Source: Lindgomyces ingoldianus (taxonomy: Eukaryota; Ascomycota; Dothideomycetes; Pleosporales; Lindgomycetaceae). Taken from it: a stretch of DNA of 20,659 nt. Below are positions 1 through 9,534 of the stretch, in pieces (position 1 is the first letter of the stretch; each line of letters begins with the position of its first letter). The stretch covers positions 62,944 to 83,602 of the forward strand of contig NW_022985165.1 of NCBI RefSeq assembly GCF_010093535.1, read 5' to 3'. Both the position numbers and the translations under genes were made by a program. Under the pieces are notes generated by a model. The model was not told where the DNA came from, ran no database searches, and worked only from the letters and a program-made list of their open reading frames with translations.

Positions 1-89
1 ACATACTGTTCGAGCTTATTGCTCGTACTATGTAGCAGCTTTCGTCCAGCGTTCCTCCTGTCTTGACAGTAGGTGCGCATATCTGACAG

Positions 90-155
90 GGCCATAATAA
101 AGTTTGTTGTGGTGTGGTCTTGGCAAAAGTGAGCAACTCAGGTGTGCGAGCAACT
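90..155 (+). repeat. Truncated TIR scrap of the Fot1/pogo-type transposon, not RIP-mutated
   Basis: This stretch aligns without gaps, over most of its length, to 1110-1175, the terminal part of the inverted transposon copy at 606-1191. It shares the blocks TCTTGGCAAAAGT and GAGCAACT. It lacks the last dozen or so bases of the TIR (the GAAGTACGT end) and runs straight into the 30-bp minisatellite. Base composition is normal and most differences from the other copies are transitions, so this scrap appears to have escaped RIP. No target duplication can be assigned. Confidence 0.75.
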
Positions 156-335
156 GCCAATCCTCGACACACCGATGCGGCTGATGCCAATCCCCGACAC
201 ACCGATGCGGCTGATGCCAATCCTCGACACACCAATGTGGCTGATGCCAATTCCCGACACACCAATGCGGCTGATGCCAATTCTCGACACACCAATGTGG
301 CTGATGCCAATCCCCGACACACTGATGTGGCTAGA
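156..335. repeat. Minisatellite, six tandem 30-bp units
   Basis: Six consecutive 30-bp units start at 156, 186, 216, 246, 276 and 306, each beginning GCCAAT and containing CGACACAC. Units differ at a few positions, nearly all C/T or G/A. Because 30 is a multiple of three, the array stays open in several frames on both strands, with a decapeptide repeat such as ANPRHTDAAD. No promoter, intron or flanking coding sequence supports translation. The array abuts the broken end of a transposon TIR. Confidence 0.95.
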
Positions 336-360
336 GAGGTGGAACAGACGCAACTAACCA

Positions 361-605
361 TAATTTAAACATGTTTTACACAACGCATGCTAAAGCAAAC
401 TGCATGCAAATTAGCATAAAGGTGCACTTACATTAGCTATACATTTTTTTGACAAAAGAATATAAGAAACACATAAGGTGACAGAGAAACAGCGTTACCG
501 GGGTTTATCCGAAGAAATTCTGACTAACTAGCGCGTCCAAAAGAGGAGATTCTGCTCAACTTTTCGTTCTGCAAACCCGAATATAATAAGCAGAGCAAGC
601 TCTGC
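361..605. other. Non-coding stretch, nothing recognised
   Basis: This is a transition from normal composition to AT-rich sequence. I see no reading frame, RNA gene or repeat of note except the short palindrome at its right edge. Homology with the Fot1-type transposon begins at about 606. Confidence 0.6.
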
Positions 606-606
606 T
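589..606. repeat. Perfect 8-bp palindrome with 2-nt loop
   Basis: AGCAGAGC, AA, GCTCTGCT can fold as a tight hairpin. It lies exactly where homology to the transposon copies stops (the breakpoint of the truncated copy), so it may be linked to the rearrangement that removed the rest of that copy. This link is inference. Confidence 0.7.
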
Positions 607-1191
607 AATAACAAGCTCTAGTAGTTGTAAACTCTAAGTAATACTCTAAAACTTAAGTTATAATTAATACTTATAAAAATAAAATTTTAAAAGTATATAA
701 ATAGTTTACTAACTTTTATAGTTAAAGCGTTTAAAAAGGTCTTAAAAAAGGTAGTAATAATTATGTATAAGCTAGTATTAGTGTAATAAAAAATTACTAA
801 GCTTTAAGTAGCTAATAAGGCTACTATGTAATATAAATTACATAAAAGAAAGTAGATTAAAGTAGAAAAAACCTTAATAATTTAGAAATGCTTATGCTTA
901 ATAGCTCTAAAAGAGTTTAAAGCGTGTAGTAACAGAAAGAAGGCAAAAAAGCAAGTGTAAGCTAAAGTAGGTAAGCTATTCTAAAGGCGCTGCAGACAGT
1001 GCAATTAGACTAGGCATAATGCGCAAATGTGTAAGTAAGAAGCAGAAGTGGTATCTAAATAATATTCTAGGCTATACTGTACTATATAGTGCTAGAGCGG
1101 GTTGTTATAGGCTATAATAGAGTTTGTTAGGGTGGGGTCTTGGCAAAAGTAAGCAACTTAGGTGTGTGAGCAACTCGCCTGTGAAGTAAGT
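606..1191 (+). mobile_element. Fot1/pogo-type DNA transposon, inverted truncated copy (copy 3)
   Basis: This is the reverse complement of about the first 585 bp of the elements at 9,535 and 15,175. The intact end at 1191 is followed by TA (1192-1193), the expected target dinucleotide. The TIR retains CTTGGCAAAAGTAAGC and GTGAAGTAAGT. The other end is missing: similarity stops near 606 at a palindrome. The element sits in gypsy RNase H sequence (1194-1262). Its transposase reads on the plus strand, opposite to copies 1 and 2. Confidence 0.88.
680..1060 (+). pseudogene. Fot1/pogo-type transposase, C-terminal remnant with zinc knuckle
   Basis: The plus-strand translation, broken by many stops, is a lysine/arginine-rich C-terminal region with the look of Fot1/pogo family transposases. 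It ends in a C-x2-C-x4-H-x4-C zinc knuckle whose cysteines fall at 991-993, 1000-1002 and 1030-1032 and whose histidine is at 1015-1017. The visible residues are RRCRQCN, a stop, then TRHNAQMCK. The DDE catalytic core is absent because the copy is truncated. In the intact protein this tail would presumably bind nucleic acid. It is dead through stops and truncation. Confidence 0.75.
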
Positions 1192-1193
1192 TA

Positions 1194-1262
1194 GCGTCTA
1201 CTACATATTTTATTACAAAATTAAACTAAGCTAATTCTATAGCCTATTATATATACATTAGT
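1194..1262 (-). pseudogene. Gypsy RNase H C-terminal remnant, left of the copia insertion
   Basis: The minus-strand translation reads two stops, then AIELA, a stop, FNFVIKYVVDAN. This fits the end of a Ty3/gypsy RNase H domain, where a run like RQxRWAxxLAxFDFxIxY follows the catalytic region. The frame continues that of the RNase H piece ending at 7879 (ITKK, then the insertion). It is therefore the other half of the gypsy element split by the copia element. It is cut short at 1193 by transposon copy 3. Confidence 0.65.
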
Positions 1263-1551
1263 TGTTGAATAGGCTCTGACAGCTAGCTGCTTATGGTATG
1301 AGCACTTAAGTAGCAAGAGTAAGAGTAGTGTACAGTGTGCACAGCGTACAAGGTAGGTAAGGTGAGGGCAACATGTTTCTAGTTCTATTACTCTTATCTT
1401 TCCTCTGTACAAAGAAAAAAGGGGATATCTAAATGTTTACGCACAGAGGTTTACGCACAAGCATTATATAACAGAGGTACATAGTCCTGCTTGTGTACAA
1501 TTGCTTGTATTTAGACTGTAACGCTACTACTGTGTACAGACACTAGCAACT
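1263..1551 (-). repeat. Copia 3' LTR
   Basis: This is a 289-bp LTR paired with 7590-7878. Read on the minus strand it should run TGTT...AACA, but its first base is A instead of T. Its distal part (about 1430-1550) is RIP-mutated relative to its partner, while the 1270-1400 part is better preserved than the partner. Confidence 0.92.
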
Positions 1552-2299
1552 TTTCTTTTTATCTAAAGAGTTGCCTTTTATACACGTTACCTCCCTTTTA
1601 TCTATGTAGGTCTATCTAATTACATTCTGCCTTTACTCTACCCTATTTGTTAGGACTTGCTTTAGTAATGCTGTGCGTTAGAATAGGCTAGTTGTGCTAT
1701 ATAAATAGCTTTTCTCTTCTTTATCCTTTACTTTCTAAGCCTTGCTGTACAATCCTCTAGCTCTTTTCTCTTTTTATACAGTGCTAACAGTAATAGATCC
1801 TTATAATAAAAAAGATAAGTGTGTATAATATAAAAAAAAAAATAAAAAAAAAAATAGGCCTTATATAAAGGCGTTGTTAGTCTAGTTAGTCTAAGGCATC
1901 TTTACGCATAGGATCTAGCCAGTCTACAGATGCTTCTATCTAGACAGAGAGGCAGTTAGTTAGGACTAATAATTAAAAAGCTTAGTTTAGTGTTTTCTTT
2001 ATACATACATCTACTAGGTTGTCTTTACTATTAATTTACTTAATCTTAGCAATTTTCTTTTTCTTGTATAATTTATAAAGTAATATAATGTTAATTATAA
2101 GTTGCTTTTTACTAGTAGTGCTTAGCTTAATAAGGTAATTATACAGAAACCTTAAATCTATGCAGATTACTACTAAGATTAGTAGTAGTTTAAGTGTTTA
2201 TATAATTTACTATAAAGTTATACTAAGTGTAATTACATTATTAAACCTTTTAACTATTTTATATAGTTTGCTAGTAAGAACACTTCTAGTTACTCTTTT

Positions 2300-3570
2300 A
2301 CACTTAGTAGAATTTTAGTATATAATGTTACCTAGTATTTTAAAGCAGTTACTTTACTCTATATAGTCTTTATTACTTAATATAATTAAAAATCCTAGCT
2401 ATAAGCTAAAGTTTTTATTATTAGTAAATAATCTATTTATAAAAATAAACAGCTTTGCATAATTAAGCTATAATAGTAGAAAAGTAAGACTATACTTACT
2501 ATTATCTATTTGCTATTAGATTTATGTGTTAAGTGTGTTAATATTATTATATAAAGAGTCTATAGTTTATGCAGTAATAGACAAGTTAAATGCTGCCTTT
2601 AGTTAACACATAAATGCAATATATGCTTTTTTTACATATTACTTAACATATTATTATGCAGCATCTTTATTCTTTAAGTTAATTATATAAAAGTAGCTTA
2701 CTTATCTTTTCTAAGTAAAGACTACTATGTTGTGCGTAAGTTTAATTCTTTTACTATTAAACTTAATAAGCTGCTTTTTTACTAGAATAGTTTTACCCTT
2801 TACATAAAAATTTACTTTTTATAGTTTTTTTTCTTTTCTTTGCATAAAATTCTTTGTTATAATGCTTAAAGTGTTATCTATTTATAAGCTAATAATACTA
2901 AAAGTGTGCTCTTCTTTATTAGTAATTAAAAAGTAAAGGTTATATAAAGAGATATGCATGCGCAGCTTTTTTTTATAGTAGTTATAGTATGTTTTAAACT
3001 AATACAGTCCTAATTTAGTAGCTTTATACAAGGGTTGTACAACCTAGAGTATTATATTTAGTAGAAAGCTCTAGCGCATCTCTTTTAGTAGCTTTATATA
3101 TAGCGTGCACATAAGCTTATTTATTAATTAAATGTATGCTTATGTAATATTGCGCAGTTTAAAATGCATTTTATATGTAGCTCTTAGGCTTACTTTTATA
3201 GCTAAAAGTAGTCTTTAGCTTATCCTCTAGATAGTTAGTAACTAGGTAAAAATTTCTCTCTTTTTTTTATTTAAGTAGCTAGTAAACACTAGGCAGGATT
3301 TTTTATATAGTTAAGTTATTTTACCTTTTACTTTTTATATAAGGCAGAGGTTAAAAATCTAACTTTTATACTTTATTAAGTTATACACTATAACTTTAAA
3401 AGTGCTATTAGTAATTAAAGTGTCTATCTCTATATAGTCTAATTTTTTAAATAGTTTTTTAAGTGTAGTAATTACACTGTCTATATAAAGCTTAATAGAT
3501 AAGGCTTAATTATTTTTCTCTTTCTAGGTTAGAAATACCTAGTCTAGACTTTATGCAGGTTTTCTTTGCC
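2300..3570 (-). pseudogene. Copia reverse transcriptase and RNase H remnant
   Basis: Minus-strand translation, despite stops, shows the RT thumbprints of fungal copia elements: a segment RNIT, stop, AYI near 3,140 (the metal-binding Asp of RDITQAY-type motifs now Asn), then VVQPLYKATKLGLY near 3,010-3,060, then YHKKKLRMHISLYNLYFLIT and an EEHTFSIISL segment near 2,900. In intact relatives that last segment precedes the second catalytic Asp pair. Further downstream, 2,380-2,660 reads LNYAKLFIFINRLFTNNKNF and LGFLIILSNKD, the RNase H of copia elements with its catalytic Asp again Asn. This enzyme would copy element RNA into DNA in the virus-like particle. It is non-functional. Confidence 0.8.
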
Positions 3571-4049
3571 TTTTACTTCTTCTAGTATCTATATCTTCTT
3601 TTTACACTAGTGCAGCATTACTATCCTAAGGGGCTTAGTCTATAGTAGGCTTTAGTTTTACCTTTATAACATTTTTATAAGGCTATTTTTTTTTCTTTTT
3701 TTTAAAAAATTTTTTTATATAAGAATTAGTTTATCTAGGTTATCTGTTGCAAGTAGGTTGTCTTTCTTCTTTTCTTTATAGTACAGTTTAACTTGCGTAT
3801 ATTAGAGCTTTAGTAGGCTATTTTTTTTTAATAATAACATCTCTTTTTTTTAATGCTTTTAATTTTGTACAGGCTAGTCTAGCCTTTCTTCTCCCTCTAT
3901 GCTATAATCTTTAAGCTAAGAGAAAAGTTAAGAACTTTATATGTTATAAAGCTATTATAAGTGTTAATTATATAATTAATGTTTACTTTTATATAGTTCT
4001 TTTAAAGTATTTTTATTACCTTTTATACAGCGCTTACTTGTGTAATAAT

Positions 4050-5100
4050 GTCTAGTAATAGCAAAAAGTCTAGGTTAATTCTTAGGTATGCTTTAAAGAC
4101 TAGTAGCGTGGGTACTAGACTATGCAGGCTAGCTGTGTTATTTAAAGCCTTAACTGCTATCTATAGAATAGCCTTATTATCTATACAGTTACCTAGCTTA
4201 GTCTTTAGAATGTTAAACACTTATTAGAGAGGTATATGCGCACACTTAACCTTTCTAACTACTTAATGTGCTTCTATAGGCATCTGCCTACATATAGCTC
4301 CTATAATCTTTGCATAAGCTTAAAAATCCTCTAAAGCAAAGTTTATACTAGAGTTATGCATAATATAGTCTAAGAGTTTTTAATAGGTGTTAATCTAGCA
4401 TTTACATAGTGCATCCTAGGTATCTTATGCAGACATAGATTTTAGAAATGTGGCAGCCTAAAATAATGTGTTTATATTAATAACATGTAGAACATCTTTA
4501 TTATTAATTTATATAATGTTAATAACAACTTTATAGTTAAAGTAAGTGTTATTTTTAATTATAAACTTAAATCTTTATAAAGCCTAGTTATATAATTAGC
4601 AAAGGTAGCAGAACTTCTTAATCTTTTCTAGCACTGCAGCATTAATGTTGTAGCTAGCGCTAGTTAGCATCTTCTAGAGTCTTTTTATGCAAGGGTGTCT
4701 AAATTAGTAGTAAAGGCAGTAGAGTTCTAATTTAGTAAAGAAAAATATAGATTTTTTCTTACTAATATTAAAAAAAGTATATCTCTATTTTTATATAACA
4801 GGTACAGTAGTTTTGTCTTTACATATAATAATATTTAAAATGTTGTTAAAGTATGCTCTAAGTTAGTTAGCATTTACTAGTAATAGCAGAAATAGTGTTA
4901 AAGTCTTTAGGATGTAGTATATAACTAGACTAATTAAGTTCTAGATTTATATAGTACTAATTAATTCTTTTAGTGTCTAGCCTTTAAAGCTAATATTTAT
5001 TTAGCTAGGTGTCTAATTAATTTCTATACATAGGTTCTCTTATATATACACCTTAAGTTAGGACTTACTAATAGTAGAGATCTTTGCTGCGCCTATGTTC
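4050..5100 (-). pseudogene. Copia integrase remnant
   Basis: The minus strand from about 4,600 down to 4,050 translates to an rve-type integrase core: FNYKVVINIIYINNKDVLHV (first catalytic Asp region, Asp now Asn), FLKSMSAQDTQDALRKCQIN, then IGAICRQMPIEAHQVVRKVK containing the Glu-bearing segment, then NNTASLHSLVPTLLVFKAYP near 4,090-4,150. The last motif is one I recognise from polyproteins of fungal copia-like elements. The region up to 5,100 stays largely in the same frame (for example RSLLLVSPNLRCIYKR) and may be the integrase N-terminal or protease-proximal part. Integrase would join the cDNA into the host genome. Stops and Asp-to-Asn changes show it is dead. Confidence 0.8.
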
Positions 5101-7190
5101 TATAGTTTACCTTAGTATACTATATAGTATTAGTTGTTAAGGATAAACTGCTTAGCATATTTCTTAGGTTTAATGCTATAGATGTCCTCTTCTGTTGCAC
5201 AGTGTAGATAGGCAGTAGAAGTAAGGTATTTAACAGCTTTCTTAGCATTTTTACTTTTTTATTTTATTTTCTCTGCATTATATAAATTATTTTTTTCTTT
5301 AAAGTAACTTTTAAAGTCTTAGATGTATAAGGTAATAGCTTTATATAATAGAGTCTTATTATAGAAATCTTTATATAAGGTAATGTACTAGTTCTTTACT
5401 TACATATAGTTATTATAAAAGTAGTTTAATAACTAACATTCTTTTTTATAGTAGATAAAGCACTTCTTTATCTGTGTACAGTTGTCTCTAGATTATAGCC
5501 TAAACCTAGATAGAGATCTTCTATGTTATTCTTTTCTGCGCAGAGGGAAGCTTTCTTCTTGTTATGTAAACTTTTATTATGCAGAGTTATATTAGCAGTC
5601 TATGTAGTATGCATTAGGCAGTTTCTAGAGGTATTAGTTTACCCTTTAGTCTATAGTAACTTAAAGTAATGCCTATAAGTTGCTAAATAAGGCTTTATAT
5701 AAGAGCTTAATAGTAAACATAGCATGTTCTAGTTCTAGTTGTCCTTAACAGGCTTGTACAACAGCAGTGTGCAGTAGAACATCTTCTTAGAATTTTATTC
5801 TTAGTGCCCTTTATGCAAGCGTAAGCTTATTAATTATTATTTTAAGAACTTTATATAAACTTTTATTAAGGTTCTCTTATTAGCATTATGTAAAGGTTAT
5901 TATTGTCTAGTCTGTTTAGTACTAGCTGTGATAACAAGCACTGTCTCTACTACTATATAGAGCTAGGGAAGCATAGCAGAGTAGGTTAGCTCTATTTTAG
6001 CTAAACTAGGATAGGGAGTAAAGGAGGCAAAGGGTTTTCACAAGAGAAAAGCTTGCGCAGCGCTAAGGCGCTAGCGCGCTTACTTAACCTTTAGCAAGAT
6101 TATGTAACTAGTAGTAGAGCTTAACAAGCAGCACTATTACACTAGCTATAGTTTACATTAGTGTTAAAGTAACTACTTAAAGTGTTATATAAATGCTTCT
6201 AGTTATATCTAGGGCCTATGTTGTGCATATAGTACATATTTGCCTAACCTTCTAGGATATCTAGAAAGATGTCTGTGTACTAAGTTTCCTAGATATCTAG
6301 CTATTAATATAGATTAATAAAGATTCTTATTTTATCTATAAAAATGTTATATAGTTAACTTATGTAGTTATTATTCTTTTTCTATGCTTTTTAAAATTAT
6401 ATAATTTTATTTACTAAGAGTTTTTCTTTAGCAGTTTCCCTCTAGGGTGGAAGTTTATACAGGTTGTGATGTGGTATAGATTGTGCAGGTGGTATTAGTA
6501 GTGTATACACTACTGTAGGCAGTGGTGTGTACAATTAAGGGTGTGGAGCAGGCGTTAGGTAGGGTGGCATGTATTGTTTGTACAGTAATTAGTGTAGTGC
6601 TAGCTAAGGTGTAGGAGCAGGTAATGCTAGTACATTTAGTGTTAATAGCAGCATTATATTTAGTCTGCTTCTGTGCAGAGCTTTATATAGTAATAAAAGT
6701 TATGTATAAAGCCTTTCTAGTGTAATTGCTTTTCTTTATGCTATATTATACAGCTTCTAGGCTTAGGTACCTTTAGTGCTTAGCTATAGTGTAATTCCCT
6801 TGTCCTTTAGCACTTATATAAGCTCCCTTTTAAACGCGCAGCTAAGTGCTAAGAAGTCTTATAGTATTTATCTTTTAAAATTCTTTATATACATACTTAA
6901 AAAAGTAGCGCCTTTTTAAGTTGTTATGTGTAGATTAGTAATTACATAACTTATATATAATTAAGTCTATAGGCTTATTAAAGCCTCTAACATGTTAATC
7001 TTATTATTCTAGTACTCTAGGCTAGTCTTGTTCTATAGTGTTGCCTCTAATATCTCTATGTCCTTTATAAGTTGTTTATATAATAAGAATTATTTTTTAT
7101 TCTTTCTATTATTACGCAGAGTTGTTAGTTACTAATAAGATTTTATTATAATAGTATAGTTAATTACTTTTCTAGTAGATTACGCAGGTA
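5100..7190 (-). other. Copia internal region, gag/protease expected but not recognised
   Basis: By element order this 2.1-kb stretch should hold gag and protease on the minus strand. I could not identify a capsid motif, zinc knuckle or protease DSG motif in any minus frame by eye. It is AT-rich and full of stops. It makes the internal region unusually long, so an unrecognised extra sequence or a decayed insertion is possible. Confidence 0.5.
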
Positions 7191-7199
7191 CTGCTGTTG

Positions 7200-7431
7200 T
7201 CTAGCTGCTAGGTTGTGCAGCTTTAATAGCTTTAGTGTACGCCTTACACTATCTCCTCCTTACTTTGTATAGTAGCAGAGCTTGCTGTATAATGTAAAGG
7301 ATTAATGTGCTATTATCTAGCTGCTAAGTTATGCAGCTTTAGTAGCTTTAGTGTGCGTCTTACACTATCTTCTCTTTGCTTTATATAGTAGCAGAGCTTG
7401 CTATATAATGTAAAGGATTAATCTGCTATCC
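7200..7431. repeat. Tandem duplication, two 116-bp units
   Basis: Units at 7200-7315 and 7316-7431 both start TCTAGCTGCTA and share GTAGCAGAGCTTGCT and AATGTAAAGGATTAAT. Differences are mostly transitions. They lie in the copia leader, between the 5' LTR and the expected gag. Confidence 0.9.
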
Positions 7432-7554
7432 TAAAGGATAAGTAACTAAATAAAGTACTTTATAAAGCATAAGTACTCTACTGTTACTTTTTCTAAAAGA
7501 TAGGTAATAAAATAAAGTACCTTATAAAGCGTAGGTACTTTGTTGTTACTTTTG
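7431..7554. repeat. Tandem duplication, two 62-bp units each holding a hairpin
   Basis: Units at 7431-7492 and 7493-7554 start CTAAAGGATAAG and CTAAAAGATAGG. Each contains an inverted repeat: AGTACTT/AAGTACT (7454-7460 with 7471-7477) and AAAGTACC/GGTACTTT (7514-7521 with 7534-7541). The stem keeps pairing although one pair differs (T-A in one unit, C-G in the other). They lie immediately inside the copia 5' LTR. Confidence 0.88.
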
Positions 7555-7589
7555 CTAATTTATAGTTAATTAAATTAACTACTAATTAG

Positions 7590-7878
7590 TGTTAAATAAG
7601 CTCTAATAGCTAGCTGCTTATAGTATAAGCACTTAAGTAGCAAGAGTAAGAGTAGTGTACAGTGTGCACAGCGTATAAAGTAAGTAAGGTAAGAGCAATA
7701 TGTTTCTAGTTCTATTACTCTTATCTTTCCTCTGTACAGAGGAAAAGGGGGATATCTAGATGTTTGCGCACAGAGGTTCGCGCACAAGCATCATGTGACA
7801 GAGGTACGTGGTCCTGCTCGTGCGCGATCGCTCGTATCCAGACTGTGACGCTGCTGCTGCGTACAGACATTAGTAACA
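7590..7878 (-). repeat. Copia 5' LTR
   Basis: This 289-bp partner of 1263-1551 runs TGTTACTAATG to TTTAACA on the minus strand, with inverted TGTT/AACA ends. The 7,760-7,870 portion is CG-rich and keeps CpG/TpG sites that are mutated in the other LTR, whereas 7,595-7,700 is more mutated than its partner. No obvious tRNA primer-binding site follows it. Confidence 0.92.
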
Positions 7879-9020
7879 GTTTCTTTGTTATTAAAAAAGT
7901 AACTAGGTTAGCGTAGTTAGTAAAAATAATAAACTATTATTTAGTTCTTTATAGTTTAGTTTTCTATACTCTAAGCACGTTTACTATAGCTTTAAGTTCT
8001 TTATTAGAAATGCTATACTTTTGTTTAAATAGTAAGAACTTAGCTAAATAGTAAGCTACTAGGTGCTATTGCCTGTTCTCCTGTTTCTAGAGGAAGACTG
8101 CTCTCTCTGCTCTTAATAATGCATCTGTGCGTAGCTTAGTTTTAAGGTTTAAGTTATATATTTATACTACTAGCTTGCTAGTTATAATTATCTTAAGTTC
8201 TTAAAAAGCTCTTTTTATCTAAAAGGTTTATATAAACTTTAGCCTAAGTTCTATTTCTTTTATAGTAGTATTAGTAAGTAGTAGTGTAATTTTTAAGTAG
8301 TCCTTTATTATGTGTTGCACATATCCTGTTAGTCTAAAAAATCCCCTAACTTCTTTTATACATATAGGCGTTAGCTACTTTATTACTTTTTCTACTTTTA
8401 TAAAATCTATTTTTACTTTTCCTTTATTAATAATAAATCTAAGGTATTTAGTTTTTTATATATTAAATTTACACTTTAAAAGTTATAGATAGAGTCTATA
8501 CCTTTATAGTTAATCTAACACTAGTTTTACTTTTGCTACATAATCTAGCTTGTTGTGCTTAGTGTAGCCAAGAACATTATCTAGGTATACTAACATAAAG
8601 ATGTCTAAGTATAGGTTAAGCGCAGTGTTAATTACTCTTTAGAAGGTAGCTAGAGTGTTAGTTAGTCTAAATAGCATAATAAAAAGTTTATATAGTACGC
8701 TTAGAGTTTAGAAGGCAGTTATTTATTTATAGCCTTTTTTAATTCTTATTTTATTAAACCTATTTTCTATGTTAAACTTTATAAAGTGTTTAGTTCCTTT
8801 TAATTAGTTTATAATGTTTTGTATAATAAAAAGTAAAAACTAGGCTAAAATAGTATTTTTATTAAAAGTTTAATAGTCTTAATAAACTTTTATCTTTCCT
8901 TCTCTCTTCTTTGCAAACACTACTACTAATGCTATTAGGCTATTACTTTCTTAGATGTAGCCTCTTGCTAGCATTTTATTTACATATTCCTACAACACTT
9001 TTTTTTTAGAGTTTTGTTAA
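7879..9020 (-). pseudogene. Gypsy reverse transcriptase and RNase H remnant
   Basis: From right to left on the minus strand: EYVNKML and LIALVVVFAKKREGKIKVY (RT start, near 8,900-9,000), GTKHFIKFNIENRFNKIRIK (near 8,750, catalytic Asp now Asn), MLFRLTNTLATF, then YLDIFMLVYLDNVLGYTKHN, whose LDN at 8576-8584 replaces the LDD metal-binding motif. Then comes YLRFIINKGKVKIDFIKVEK with KEVRGFFRLTGYV (RT connection, 8,310-8,470), and finally LRTDALLRAE and SISNKELKAIVNVLRV (RNase H, 7,960-8,150). The frame breaks off at 7879 in ITKK where the copia LTR begins. It would be an RNA-dependent DNA polymerase with RNase H, dead through stops and Asp-to-Asn changes. Confidence 0.88.
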
Positions 9021-9399
9021 AGGTCTTAGCTTGTGTGTTTTTAGCTACAGGTTTAGTTTTAGATTTATAGCATAGTTCTATAGCTAATGTAGTAGGAGTT
9101 TTTTTTAGGTCTTTAGAAGTTTTAAACATGTTTTAGTAGTTGTTATATTTTTTAGAAATTATGTGCTCTAGTTGCTGTGCTAGTTAATACATTCTAGCTT
9201 ATTCTACTTTTTTATTAGTAAGCATTTTCTTAAGTATAGTTTTCTTAAGTTTTTCTTTTATTATTTAGATTACTTTAGCTTTAAGTTTTTAACATAGGAA
9301 CTTCTCTAGCTTCTGTTTCCTAGAATACTAGCTAGCTTCTTATTTTACTTATTTATGTGCTAGACAGGTGTCCCTGTAGCACACTAACTAGGCTATAGT

Positions 9400-9534
9400 A
9401 GCGTGTTGCTTAGAAGTCTAGATAGTTATGTTTCTCTAGTTAATCTCTAGATTATGTTTACATAGCTAGTTATAGCCTAGTATAGCTTAGTATTTACCTT
9501 TTAAGGGTAATATACTAAGAGATTTTTAGTTATA
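9400..9534 (-). pseudogene. Gypsy protease C-terminal remnant
   Basis: Minus-strand translation gives ILGYN, stop, LCKHNLEIN, stop, RNITI just left of transposon copy 1. This matches the ILGxDWLxKHNPxIDW run that follows the aspartic protease active site in gypsy elements. Its N-terminal part lies across the transposon at 11,398-11,640. Confidence 0.7.

Larger units (their letters stand above)
1263..7878 (-). mobile_element. Ty1/copia-type LTR retrotransposon, RIP-inactivated, inserted in gypsy
   Basis: Two 289-bp direct repeats flank 6,038 bp of internal sequence. On the minus strand the order is 5' LTR, leader with tandem repeats, unrecognised region, integrase, reverse transcriptase, RNase H, 3' LTR. 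Integrase preceding RT defines the copia (Pseudoviridae-like) order. A purine-rich tract (AAAAAGAAAAG) lies directly upstream of the 3' LTR on the minus strand. All frames are broken by TAA/TAG. At 6.6 kb it is longer than the usual 5 kb or so for copia elements. A matching 5-bp target duplication is not visible, but gypsy RNase H coding sequence resumes in frame on both sides. Confidence 0.92.

Noticed and set aside
11..25. CGAGC/GCTCG inverted repeat
   Set aside because: Five base pairs only; expected by chance in a window of this size.
156..335. CRISPR-like array
   Set aside because: Units are contiguous with no spacers; this is a plain minisatellite in a eukaryotic context.
114..368. Open frames across the minisatellite on both strands
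   Set aside because: They are open only because the 30-bp unit is a multiple of three and lacks stops; there is no non-repetitive coding sequence.
1221..1412. Minus-strand frame of 63 residues, and its relative at 7575-7787
   Set aside because: Both lie mostly inside the copia LTRs; the resemblance between them is just LTR homology.
8310..8492. Plus-strand frame of 60 residues
   Set aside because: It is the antisense of the gypsy RT/RNase H connection, which is clearly recognisable on the minus strand.
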